A stretch of 64,000 nt of DNA from Intestinibacillus massiliensis (GTDB lineage: Bacteria; Bacillota; Clostridia; Oscillospirales; Butyricicoccaceae): the NCBI GenBank assembly GCA_029267335.1, contig JAJUJC010000006.1, forward strand, positions 62,001 to 126,000, given 5' to 3'. The notes beneath the pieces were generated by a model. The model saw nothing but the letters and a program-made list of their open reading frames with translations. It did not search any database and was not told the DNA's origin. Positions 41,027 through 50,114 of the stretch are shown piece after piece (position 1 is the stretch's first letter; each line of letters starts with the position of its first letter). Both the position numbers and the translations under genes were made by a program.

Positions 41027-43081
41027 CTATTTCAATTTAACTATTTCTATCTTCACTTCTGGTTTACTTTTTTTAACTATCTTTAATGCTTGTCCATTTT
41101 CTAAATCTATACGAGTTTCCTCAGACTCTAAAAGTATATGATCTTTTTTATTCGTAGGTGCTGCCTCAATACTAAATTTCGAGAGCACCCTTAGTATTTC
41201 AGCTCTCGATACTTCCCATGGTAATTTTGCAGGTTTGGAATTTGCATTCCTATCTCCTGAAAGAATAACCTGAATGCTAATTTCTCCAGAAATTATAGAA
41301 TCTGCTATAGGGATATCAAGAGTCTGGCACCGAGCTAAATTGATAGTATTATACGGCTGCCTTCCCCTATACTCAAGATATAGCTTGTATAAATAAAGTA
41401 TATAGGTTTCTGTTAATCTGCAAATTCTTCGCAACGGATAAGATAATTTATTTGCAGATTCTTCCTCATACTTATGTACAGATATAAGTCTTGGGGCATA
41501 AGTATTATCTAAGAATATATCAAAAGCTTCTCCTGCTTGAGATTTTAATGTTTTTATCGAATTATAGTACTTCTGCAACTCACCATAATAGTCAATAAGA
41601 TATGGCATCATAATATTAGCTCTATCTTCTGGCAATACCGCGTCGAGATCAATACAACATTGTCCATCTGGAGTATATGTACACAAATTAATCAACTCAT
41701 TCTCCAAGTAAACTCTTTTTGTATAATCTATCTTTAAGCAACTTGATGTATCTTCAGGACTTTTTCTAAAGTTGTTAATCATCATATAACTAAGATTATT
41801 CTTCAATTTGAACGTTTCTGTCTGTGATACGATTTGTGCCGGTATCAATTCAGAAATAGCATTTCTTCTTTTTCTGGTTTCGCTCATCATAATATCACAG
41901 TCTTGTCCAACCAAAATGTAGATTTTCCCATCATTATCTATGAAAACATCACCTGCTGCCGGAGGCTGATAAAACTTATTTACATTATAATCAAATGCTT
42001 CAAAAGTATTAAGCATATTTAAATCATCAGAAATTTCATAATCTCCAATTTCAACCTGATTGATTAGATTAGTTAATCTCACGATATAAAGAATTACATT
42101 ACTTTTAGATAATTCATAATCACACATGGTACTAATCCAAGTATTAATGATTTGGTAATTTGCAACTCCTTCATATACAGCCATTTGCGACAGGTAGAAT
42201 GCAATATTCCTGTTGATGGTCGCTTTCGAAAAAGTATCAAAAAGCCCTTTTATCACTTCATCTTTTAACTTACTTATTGCATAATTATATGTACTTCTGA
42301 GTAGTGCTGATTGTAAATTACTTTGAGCTACGGACTTATTAACATATTCAAGGAAAACATGTTCATCTATATTTTCAGTTTTTTCATGCGAAGTGACTAT
42401 GGCTCCAATAATACTATTTCGCTTATCAGTATTAAAACTTCTTATTTCGTCAATAATATTTTTAGCCCTTTTTTCACCGGAAAGCTCATTATCGATTATG
42501 CAGCAGAGGCAAGTAAATTCATTGGTTGTATTTTTATAGAACTTTTGTAAATCGTCCTTAAATGACCTGCTGTTTTCAGCATCAAAACTTGCATATATCC
42601 TAAACGGTTTCCATCTATTTTCAGATAGCAGATAATCATCGAATATTCTTTGATAACAAGGTGGAATGTTAATGCAAAGCCCATACTTTAATAATAGCTT
42701 CGCCAAATAGTCTACATTAGGCAGTTCAATAGCATTATATAAACCACTCAGGCTATCATACTGTGCTGATTCCCGTACTCTTATAATATCCATAGCGGAT
42801 TCGATATCATCCCTTATGACCTCTTCATTCCAACTTTCTATAAGGGGAAATAATTTATCCATACATTCGGAATAGCTTTTTAAAGATAATGCAAAATCGT
42901 TATGATCTTTTTCCAGTTCTGAAATAAAGTTCTTTCTGCTCTCTACATCCATCCTCGAAATAGAATAAAGAAATTTAGATTTATCTATTTCCGCATCTGC
43001 AAGAGAAAAATCATCTTCAAGAAAAACTATCATGGCACAGTCAACATTGTTAAAAAATATTTTATAATCAATTTGCTCCAT
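41027..43081 (-). CDS. Receiver-domain protein partnered with the GHKL kinase-like ATPase
   Basis: A 684-residue protein with no overall family I recognise. Residues about 158-260 have a receiver fold: FRIYASFDAENSRSFKDDLQ, then CLCCIIDNELSG with the phospho-acceptor Asp197, GAIVTSHE with Thr230/Ser231, and YVNKS with Lys249, i.e. the D-T/S-K triad of response regulators. The rest is helical; residues 375-400 (FYQPPAAGDVFIDNDGKIYI) and LVGQDCDIMMSE suggest a beta domain. Its start overlaps the stop of the kinase-like gene by one base, so the two are made together. It looks like the regulated arm of a two-component-style signal. Confidence 0.65.
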   Translation of the reverse strand: MEQIDYKIFFNNVDCAMIVFLEDDFSLADAEIDKSKFLYSISRMDVESRKNFISELEKDHNDFALSLKSYSECMDKLFPLIESWNEEVIRDDIESAMDIIRVRESAQYDSLSGLYNAIELPNVDYLAKLLLKYGLCINIPPCYQRIFDDYLLSENRWKPFRIYASFDAENSRSFKDDLQKFYKNTTNEFTCLCCIIDNELSGEKRAKNIIDEIRSFNTDKRNSIIGAIVTSHEKTENIDEHVFLEYVNKSVAQSNLQSALLRSTYNYAISKLKDEVIKGLFDTFSKATINRNIAFYLSQMAVYEGVANYQIINTWISTMCDYELSKSNVILYIVRLTNLINQVEIGDYEISDDLNMLNTFEAFDYNVNKFYQPPAAGDVFIDNDGKIYILVGQDCDIMMSETRKRRNAISELIPAQIVSQTETFKLKNNLSYMMINNFRKSPEDTSSCLKIDYTKRVYLENELINLCTYTPDGQCCIDLDAVLPEDRANIMMPYLIDYYGELQKYYNSIKTLKSQAGEAFDIFLDNTYAPRLISVHKYEEESANKLSYPLRRICRLTETYILYLYKLYLEYRGRQPYNTINLARCQTLDIPIADSIISGEISIQVILSGDRNANSKPAKLPWEVSRAEILRVLSKFSIEAAPTNKKDHILLESEETRIDLENGQALKIVKKSKPEVKIEIVKLK

Positions 43082-45717
43082 TACAGTTCCTCCGCTTTAT
43101 CTGTTGTGAGTAAAAATTTATAGCGATTACCAAACTCATTTAGATCAGGCAATAAGATAATGTCTCCATTAAATGAATTCATTAACTTCTTTACAATATA
43201 TAGTCCCATGCCACGACCTTCATTATATGGTTTTCCCGATTGAAGCGGTTCAAAAAGTATATCCTGCATGTTAGGTGTAACCCCTGTACCAGTGTCTGAA
43301 ACAACTAATCCATCGGCCCCAAGCGGTTCTACTATAATCTGATCGTCTCCGCTATATGCATAAGCAGAATCTTTTTCTGCTCTTTTACGACGTATATCAA
43401 TCCAGTATCTAGAATTACTAAATAAATTATAAAAGACATGGACCAAAACACCTTTTGGGACAAACCAGCTTAAATCATTTGTTTCGCACACCAGGTCTAT
43501 CTTGCTGGATTTTGATGCCTTCATCAAATTAGCATATACTTGCCCTGCAAGTTCTTTAATATTCTGTTCAATAAACTCATCATATGTTCCTTTTTTAATA
43601 AACGTTTTTTCAAGGAATGAATACATATCTCCTATTCGGAGTATTTTATTTGAAATTACATTATAACTATTTTTTATCGGATAAACATGTGAGTTGTATA
43701 CTTTAGCTTCCTTATTCTCAGAAAAATAATTTTTTAGAGATTCAAAATGCCCATCAACTTGATTATCAATATTAGTTGTACTTAACGAATGCAGTTCATG
43801 AGTTATAGTTTCTGTAATTAAACCATTTGCCATCAACTTGTAATTATTGTAAGATTCCACTTCAATAATTTTCAATTGTTGATCCGCTTCTGCTAATAAA
43901 TTCGCAGCTTCAGAGTGTGTATCCTGATCTTCTATAAAGTGCTCATTTATATCATCAATAACTTTTGTAACAAATTCATATGTTGTTTTGGGCATACTTG
44001 CAGAAGCACCATCTATCACGACCTTTTTCTCCAGCGTTCGTGAGACTTCTTGAATGGTGCTCATCATTTTTTTGTTTTTCTTAATCATTTGTTGAACTAA
44101 GTCAACATTTTTCTTTACACGTTTTGTTAAAGGCTCACCAAGTAGTCCCGTCTCCTCCAGAATGACTTTTACTATGCCATTTGCTTTCTGATTTAGTTCA
44201 TAAAACAATCTATTAAATACAATATAAATTAAGTTTTTGAAAGCTTCAGAAACATAGTTCTGGCTTATATCCAAACGTGAGCTTATCTCTTTAATTTTTT
44301 CTTGGTGAGGATCGTTAAGTGAAACATAGCCAACAGTGTTCCCTAAATCAAATCTAAACCATTGTTGTCCTTTAGTTCTATATTGCTGTAGTTTAATCCA
44401 GTCGCTTTCTTTATTTCCTAAAAAGCCAATTCGATAGCTTCCTCTATATAACTTAATCCCATTATAATTATCAAGGAATTGCTTCAGTTTTTTCAAATCA
44501 ACGTTTTGGATTTTGTCGCTTTTGTTTCTTTGCTTAACTGATTCAATAATAATATTATCTCCAATTGCTGCATTCTGCTTGAAACTATATATTTCACCAG
44601 AAATAGGCGCAATTTCACATAGCCTGCTTACCATTTTTAAGGCTTCATCATAAAAGTATTTTTGAATAGTTTCTTTATTATTTTTATTTATTAAATTTGG
44701 ATAAACATCCTCATAAAATGATGCTATTCGTTCACATAATTCCTCTTGGTTTATTGTAAATGTTAATGCTTGATCAATTCTTGAAGTGTTTTCGTTTAAT
44801 AATTCTTGGTAAAAATCATGAGGCTTTTTTAAGCGTGTAAAAGCATCAGCCTTTACTAAAGCGCGATGAATACGTTCAATATACCATGGTTGTAATTTCA
44901 ATCCATAGTTTAATGAGATATCATTATTGCTGTTGTTAAATGAAAAGTAATGTATGCTCTCTGATAATTCTAGCATTTCTCCCGGAAAGCGAGTCTCCAA
45001 AGGCTTATCATTAAAATACATATTAATTACTGCTGACGGCCTTGCAGAATTAAACGGTGAAACCAAAAAATTTAAAGCAGATTGCAAATCCCGATTAATA
45101 TTAGTTATTTCATTTGTAGAATCTAGACTCAATTGCACAGGATATTCTAGTAACTCTTCGAAGTTAACATTAAATATCCATAATCTAGTGTAGCTATCAG
45201 GTGATCCAGTTATCTGATCATATGGAACAACCTCTTCTCCCTTTACTATTTTATTCCAATCTAGATATGTTAACGATATAAAATCTTCACTTTCTGATGC
45301 AGTCTCAACAATAAGTGCCTCTCCGAGACGTTGAGCCGCCAACCTACCGATGCCTTTTTCGCCAAGAATTATGTCATCACCTGTTTTATTTGATTTTATA
45401 TCCGTTCCTATTTTTAAAAATCCATCTTCCAATTGGGCAGTGGACATTCCGAAACCTTTATCTTCAACAATAAGAACAGATGATCTTTTCAAATTCTCCG
45501 GAACAAAATTTAAAACCTCCTTAGGAAGAGCAGTAAGAAAATTCTTGCATTTAGTAATTTTTTCAAATTGTTCAAATAAATGGATATTAACTGTTTTCGA
45601 TTTTGCATCAATCGAGTTTTTAATAAGTTCAATAATCGCTACATCTGGAGAAGTGATAAGATCCCGCCCCAGATGCTGTATTATTCTCGGATCAATAACT
45701 ATTTTCTTTTCACCCAT
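43081..45717 (-). CDS. Dual GHKL ATPase: MORC/Hsp90-like plus histidine-kinase-like
   Basis: An 878-residue protein with two ATP-binding GHKL domains. The N-terminal one is MORC/MutL/Hsp90-like: E30-LIKN-S-ID37, VEDKGFGMS (86-92) and GEKGIGRLAAQRLG (119-132). The C-terminal one is histidine-kinase-like: an H-box LITETITHELHSL with His640, N-box NLFSNSR at 764, G1 DTGTG at 808 and G2 GRGMGLYIVKKL at 834. Residues 500-620 are helical/coiled coil. It overlaps both neighbours, the cytosine methyltransferase (8 bases) and the receiver protein (1 base). GHKL ATPases of this type have been described beside methyltransferases in restriction-modification-like loci; the present gene set was not one I could match. 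Confidence 0.8.
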   Translation of the reverse strand: MGEKKIVIDPRIIQHLGRDLITSPDVAIIELIKNSIDAKSKTVNIHLFEQFEKITKCKNFLTALPKEVLNFVPENLKRSSVLIVEDKGFGMSTAQLEDGFLKIGTDIKSNKTGDDIILGEKGIGRLAAQRLGEALIVETASESEDFISLTYLDWNKIVKGEEVVPYDQITGSPDSYTRLWIFNVNFEELLEYPVQLSLDSTNEITNINRDLQSALNFLVSPFNSARPSAVINMYFNDKPLETRFPGEMLELSESIHYFSFNNSNNDISLNYGLKLQPWYIERIHRALVKADAFTRLKKPHDFYQELLNENTSRIDQALTFTINQEELCERIASFYEDVYPNLINKNNKETIQKYFYDEALKMVSRLCEIAPISGEIYSFKQNAAIGDNIIIESVKQRNKSDKIQNVDLKKLKQFLDNYNGIKLYRGSYRIGFLGNKESDWIKLQQYRTKGQQWFRFDLGNTVGYVSLNDPHQEKIKEISSRLDISQNYVSEAFKNLIYIVFNRLFYELNQKANGIVKVILEETGLLGEPLTKRVKKNVDLVQQMIKKNKKMMSTIQEVSRTLEKKVVIDGASASMPKTTYEFVTKVIDDINEHFIEDQDTHSEAANLLAEADQQLKIIEVESYNNYKLMANGLITETITHELHSLSTTNIDNQVDGHFESLKNYFSENKEAKVYNSHVYPIKNSYNVISNKILRIGDMYSFLEKTFIKKGTYDEFIEQNIKELAGQVYANLMKASKSSKIDLVCETNDLSWFVPKGVLVHVFYNLFSNSRYWIDIRRKRAEKDSAYAYSGDDQIIVEPLGADGLVVSDTGTGVTPNMQDILFEPLQSGKPYNEGRGMGLYIVKKLMNSFNGDIILLPDLNEFGNRYKFLLTTDKAEEL

Positions 45718-46852
45718 TAAAGTTCACCTCATCAAATATTTGATTTAGGAATTCATTAACTGTCCGTGCAATCCCCAAGGCCATAAGATATGGAACACCG
45801 TTTCCTATTACTTTAAATTTGTGAGTTAAAGGCATGTCATCTGGTAAACAGAACCATGTCGGTAATGATTGTATTGCCATTGCTTCTGCTACACTTAATC
45901 TTCTCGTTTTATATGGGTGGAGATGCACTTCATTATTTCCATATGCAGCAGTCGGTGAATACCTCCAGCGATGCAGCCTTTTAAATGACTTTCTACTTGT
46001 ATCTCCTTCTGGAATTTGCAACATTTTTGTTCGACCAGCTTTTACCTGAAATGTATCCCTACCATTGGGATGATTTCTAACGTTATTATTTGCAAACCAA
46101 TGTTCCACTGTAAGAACCTCTGGCACAGGATAACGAAAAATCCGGCGACTGTTTTCTCTATATGGTTGTTCTGTTGGCCATGGTAGATGTTTAATAGCAT
46201 CTGCATCAAATTCAGCAAATTGTAGCCATGGGAAATCAAGTGTATTGTCATCCTGTATTGGTATCGCTCTCTCAGGATTATTATTTAGAACACCTATCAT
46301 AATTACTCTATCTCTATCCTGAGGAACCCCAAAACTTAAGGAATTTAGTATAGTGTCTGAAGTTGTATAGCCTGCATTAGCTAAAGCATGTTTCAACTCA
46401 TCAAAATACTCTCTATGCTTAGCAGTTTTGACCAATCCACGAACATTTTCGAAAATAAAAAAATCAGGCTGTTGCGCAATTATTAAATCAACATAACTCT
46501 GTGCTAATATACCGTTTTCTCCGTCCCTCCCAAGATTTTTACCGCCTACTGAGAAATCCGGGCATGGAGGACCGCCTATAAATCCAACTATATTATCTAA
46601 GTCATGTTGCTCTTGTAAATATCCTTGTAAGATAAGTGCATTGTCAGCAATCAAAAAATCATTTATATCTCTGCAATGATATCCATATATCGGTTGCTGG
46701 ATGTTATGATGTTGCCTAGTATAAATGTATGCGTTTAAAAAAGATTCTTTATATTCGTTTACAAATACTATATTATAATCCAAATCATTATCTTCAAAGC
46801 CAAGATCCAATAGTCCTGCTCCAGAAAAAAATGAAAAAAGTGAAATCGCCAT
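45710..46852 (-). CDS. DNA (cytosine-5) methyltransferase
   Basis: A 380-residue C5 methyltransferase with all core motifs in order: I (FSFFSGAGLLDLGFE), IV with the catalytic cysteine (GGPPCPDFSVGGKN), VI (FFIFENVRGL), VIII (QDRDRVIMIGV), a target-recognition region about 195-300, and IX/X (RRLSVAEAMAIQSLP, VIGNGVPYLMA). It marks host DNA, implying a self/non-self role for the operon; no restriction endonuclease gene is adjacent. The HTH regulator lies 57 bases upstream; an 8-bp hairpin (46873-46880 with 46892-46899) sits between them. Confidence 0.93.
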   Translation of the reverse strand: MAISLFSFFSGAGLLDLGFEDNDLDYNIVFVNEYKESFLNAYIYTRQHHNIQQPIYGYHCRDINDFLIADNALILQGYLQEQHDLDNIVGFIGGPPCPDFSVGGKNLGRDGENGILAQSYVDLIIAQQPDFFIFENVRGLVKTAKHREYFDELKHALANAGYTTSDTILNSLSFGVPQDRDRVIMIGVLNNNPERAIPIQDDNTLDFPWLQFAEFDADAIKHLPWPTEQPYRENSRRIFRYPVPEVLTVEHWFANNNVRNHPNGRDTFQVKAGRTKMLQIPEGDTSRKSFKRLHRWRYSPTAAYGNNEVHLHPYKTRRLSVAEAMAIQSLPTWFCLPDDMPLTHKFKVIGNGVPYLMALGIARTVNEFLNQIFDEVNFNG

Positions 46853-46909
46853 AAATCTCCTCGCCTAATCAATATGGTGAAAACTTAAGAGTCACCATAA
46901 TTATATTTT

Positions 46910-47122
46910 TTATTTTTGACTCTCATTAATAAATTCTACGATATCTCCTATATCACATGAAAGTGCAGTACAAATGCGCATTAAAATATCCATAGATACT
47001 GTTTCATTTCTTCCAAGCTTAGCTAAAGTACCGGCGCTAATACTCGCCGCTAATTGCAAGTCTATCTTTTTCATATTTTTATCAATTAATAATTTCCATA
47101 GTTTCTTATAACTTACTTGCAA
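46910..47122 (-). CDS. Cro/C1-type HTH regulator of the methyltransferase operon
   Basis: A 70-residue single-domain HTH protein (LWKLLIDKNMKKIDLQLAAS, ISAGTLAKLGRNETVSMDIL, ICTALSCDIGDIVEF), the size and type of restriction-modification controller proteins. The start is TTG 47122 with GAGGTG 7 bases upstream. Two identical palindromes overlap its own promoter (47164-47234), so it probably represses or tunes its own operon to delay or balance the downstream genes. Confidence 0.85.
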   Translation of the reverse strand: MQVSYKKLWKLLIDKNMKKIDLQLAASISAGTLAKLGRNETVSMDILMRICTALSCDIGDIVEFINESQK

Positions 47123-47163
47123 AATTTTACACCTCGCGACTATATTTATTTATACACTCTATT

Positions 47164-47234
47164 AGAATAGCATTAATTTCGTCAACAATCAAGAGATAAT
47201 CTCTACACATGTAGAGATTATCTCTTGATTGTTG
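47164..47234 (-). promoter_or_regulatory. Promoter with twin palindromic operators
   Basis: Read leftwards: -35 TTGATT (47192-47187), 17 bases, extended -10 TGC-TATTCT (47169-47164). The -35 lies in a 52-base near-perfect palindrome (25-bp arms 47183-47207 and 47210-47234) which itself contains two copies of AGAGATWATCTCT centred at 47198 and 47219, 21 bp apart, i.e. two helical turns. That is the expected geometry for co-operative binding of two repressor dimers. Confidence 0.75.
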
Positions 47235-47253
47235 GTTGTATCATAATTGGGCT

Positions 47254-48687
47254 TCATAATTCATAATTTTTTATTACATCAGAATTGTGCAGCCACTCAA
47301 GTGATTTCAATCGAACTTCTAATTTCCCCGATTCATGTATTTTTACACTTTCTATCAGTAAATAAACTAAGCTGTCACTATACTCAAGAATGTTGAAAAT
47401 ACCAATTTCTTTCTGCAATCTGTCATTGATAGCATCCACAATAACTCTATGTAAAACACCCTCATCTATAGAAGGCGAGTTCTTGCATGCTTTTGGTCCA
47501 TTCTTCAACCTGTTCTTGCATCTCCACACGGCTTTTACTTTGCCAGGCTTTTTCCACAGCACCCTGCAGTAAGGATATCCGCATTCACCGCAAAATAGGA
47601 CATTGGATAGCGCATACTTGGAACTGTATCTCTTTTTTACAGAACCATTCTCATAAGACATTCCGTTTCTTTTTGATCTTTCCCGCTGTACCTGCTCAAA
47701 TTCGTCTATAGAGACGATGGCTTCATGATTTCCCTTGACAAAATATTGCGGAACGTACCCCTTATTAATAACCCGTTTTTTTGTCAGGAAATCAACCGTG
47801 CTTGTTTTCTGGAGCAGCACATCACCCATATATTTTTCATTGCTTAACATGTTCAGGACTACGCTGGAATGCCACTTTTCCTTGCCTGTGACAGTTTTTA
47901 TTCCTGCGGCTTCAAGTGATCGGCATATTTGATGACTGCTTTGTCCCTGCAGATATAAATCAAAAATCATTTTAACAACTTTCGCTTCCTCTGGAACGAT
48001 AACCAGCCTGCAGTTTTCATCTTTGATATAGCCCATAAATTTTTTATGATTAACCAGAACATATCCTTTTTCAAACTTACGTATAATACCCCAGCGTGTG
48101 TTTTCACTAAGATTTCGGCTTTCTTCCTGTGCTTGGCTGCTTAAGATTGTTAGCAGAAGCTCTCCTGAGTTCTCCAGGGTATTAATCCCTTCCTTTTCAA
48201 CTATGACACCGATATTTTTATCTTTGAGCTTTCGAATGTACTGCAGTGAATCCACTGTATTTCTGGCAAATCGGCTGACCGATTTTGTGATTACCAGATC
48301 AATCTTTCCTAGCATACAATCGTTGAGCATTGCTTTGAAATCATCACGCTTCTTTATATTTGTTGCACTTTTTCCGTCATCGGCATAAATACCAGCCAGT
48401 GTCCATTTATCATTTTTTCTAATTTTTTCTGTATAATATGCTACCTGCGCTTCATAACTGTTTTCCTGCTTCTCCTGACTTGTACTCACCCGGCAGTAAG
48501 CTGCTACCCGCAGTCTCTTTAATCCCGGTCTGATAAGCTTGTTATATTCTTCTTTTGCCGGAATAATAATTACCTCTTTTTCTTCCTCATTCATATTAAT
48601 ATACCTTTTATCATAACTATCATGTTTTTTGAAACCTACCAATAGGCGGCTATAACCACTGGTTACTGCCGCCTTGTTGTCAGCCAT
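47254..48687 (-). CDS. Large serine recombinase, C-terminally shortened
   Basis: A 477-residue recombinase: N-terminal catalytic resolvase domain (RVAAYCRVSTSQ, nucleophile Ser68; RFARNTVDSLQYIRKL), a recombinase domain (GYIKDENCRLVIVPEEAKVV), and a zinc-ribbon (LFCGECGYPYCRVLW...CKN). The tail after DAINDRL lacks the long coiled coil of relatives (about 60 residues missing) and joins directly to a C-terminal strand. Such proteins integrate Tn4451/Tn1549-like elements. The loss of the coiled coil may disable synapsis. It begins 8 bases inside the end of the SLH-recombinase chimera. Confidence 0.85.
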   Translation of the reverse strand: MADNKAAVTSGYSRLLVGFKKHDSYDKRYINMNEEEKEVIIIPAKEEYNKLIRPGLKRLRVAAYCRVSTSQEKQENSYEAQVAYYTEKIRKNDKWTLAGIYADDGKSATNIKKRDDFKAMLNDCMLGKIDLVITKSVSRFARNTVDSLQYIRKLKDKNIGVIVEKEGINTLENSGELLLTILSSQAQEESRNLSENTRWGIIRKFEKGYVLVNHKKFMGYIKDENCRLVIVPEEAKVVKMIFDLYLQGQSSHQICRSLEAAGIKTVTGKEKWHSSVVLNMLSNEKYMGDVLLQKTSTVDFLTKKRVINKGYVPQYFVKGNHEAIVSIDEFEQVQRERSKRNGMSYENGSVKKRYSSKYALSNVLFCGECGYPYCRVLWKKPGKVKAVWRCKNRLKNGPKACKNSPSIDEGVLHRVIVDAINDRLQKEIGIFNILEYSDSLVYLLIESVKIHESGKLEVRLKSLEWLHNSDVIKNYEL

Positions 48688-50023
48688 AATAAGAAACCCT
48701 TTGCTTCATCACAATTCCAGACTTGAATTGTATCTCAAGCGTATCCTCGCTTATAACCTTGATACTCTGAAGCAGTCTCCGCACCAGATCATTATCAAAT
48801 TCCCGCACCTCGCAGGACACCTTTTTCAGGCAGGTATCCATGTCATTGACCCTCTGCTGAAAATTCGTAGCCTGCTTTTGTTCTCTGATGATATCCAGCT
48901 TCTTTTGATTAAGCCCTTTGATCTGCTCAGCAATTTTTTGATACTGTTCATCAAAATCCTCGGTAACAGAACCTTTTTGAGCGTTTTCCTCAATCAAAGC
49001 CAGCATATCACCTTGAAGCCTTGTGATCTGTTCGTCGTATTCGGTAGGTACATTTTTCGTCGAGTAGCTGCCGATGACCTGAATTACATTCTCTCTGAAG
49101 GCTCCTACAAAATCACCGCGGTTTTCAACGACACTGTTGATTGCGGTCATGACCGCTTCATTTAGTACTTCCTCTTTAAGCGTATATTTCCACACGGGCA
49201 TCACCTTTATCTCAGTATCGGTGTGTGCAGTTTCGGGCAGGTCAAACCGCACCTGCGCATCCGGGACATAACAGGAACCACCGCCTGAACTACCGCCCGG
49301 CGTGGGTGTCGACGTCGGTGTTGGAGACGGTGTCGTTGTCGGCTGTTCCTTATCCGGGTCGGTAGGCGTCGGTGTGGACTGTCCATCCTTCGGCGCTGTC
49401 GGAGACTGAGTTGGTGCGGTGGAGTCGGTTGCCGAGGATGTCGGGGACGGCGTTGGAGTAGCCGGCGTTGGGATCGTCTTATCGATCAGATCATTGGCTT
49501 CTCCTTTGGTCATCGGGTCGTTCGGATGGAGCTTATTGTCCTCCGTATCTCCGATGATGCCATCCTCCTTTCCTACGATAACATAGCCCTTATCATCGTC
49601 TGCAATATCCGACTGGTCATCGTAGCCGCTGTGTCCCTGGGTGTTTTTCGCTTCCTCGTCCTGGCCCTTGGCCCGCACAATCATTTTGATGATCTCGGCG
49701 CGGGTGATGGGCTCGTCTGGCTTGAAGCCGTCTTGGTAATCGGCTGGATCAATGATGCCTGCATCAACGAGGGCCTCAATATACTTCTCTGCCCAATGCC
49801 CGTCGATTTCGGAGAAGCTGGGCGTGTCCTTGTCTGATTTTGAGGTATCCAAATCAAGCTCCTTTGCCAGCTCCGCAGCAAATTCCCCGCGGGTGATGAT
49901 GTCGTTCTTCCCGACGAAATTCTCTGGATGCAGACGGTAGGCTGTGTAAATACCGCCGCAGACCAATACCACCAGCAGAAGAGCTAAAAGAAGGATACCT
50001 TTCTTTTTGCCTTTTATGTTCAT
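48680..50023 (-). CDS. Chimera: SLH-domain surface protein fused to a recombinase tail
   Basis: Residues 1-30 from ATG 50023 form a signal-anchor; 40-180 carry S-layer-homology repeats (DIITRGEFAAELAKELDL, EIDGHWAEKYIEALVDAGII, PITRAEIIKMIVRAKG); then a Pro/Thr-rich spacer and VRFDLPETAHTDTEIKVMPV. Near base 49178 the sequence changes, within the phrase YTL-KEEVLNEAVMTAIN, to the coiled coil and tail of a serine recombinase (MTAINSVVENRGDFVGAF, IVMKQRVSYYG). The SLH protein is a usual cargo gene of these elements; the fusion must come from a deletion joining it to a tandem recombinase. It is in frame and could be expressed, but no function is likely. Confidence 0.75.
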   Translation of the reverse strand: MNIKGKKKGILLLALLLVVLVCGGIYTAYRLHPENFVGKNDIITRGEFAAELAKELDLDTSKSDKDTPSFSEIDGHWAEKYIEALVDAGIIDPADYQDGFKPDEPITRAEIIKMIVRAKGQDEEAKNTQGHSGYDDQSDIADDDKGYVIVGKEDGIIGDTEDNKLHPNDPMTKGEANDLIDKTIPTPATPTPSPTSSATDSTAPTQSPTAPKDGQSTPTPTDPDKEQPTTTPSPTPTSTPTPGGSSGGGSCYVPDAQVRFDLPETAHTDTEIKVMPVWKYTLKEEVLNEAVMTAINSVVENRGDFVGAFRENVIQVIGSYSTKNVPTEYDEQITRLQGDMLALIEENAQKGSVTEDFDEQYQKIAEQIKGLNQKKLDIIREQKQATNFQQRVNDMDTCLKKVSCEVREFDNDLVRRLLQSIKVISEDTLEIQFKSGIVMKQRVSYYG

Positions 50024-50114
50024 ATAATTTTCATTCCTCTCTTTCCTCATAAATTTGATTGTGACAAGACCGGAATCAGCACATACTGACTCCGGCCTTA
50101 AATCCTGACATACT

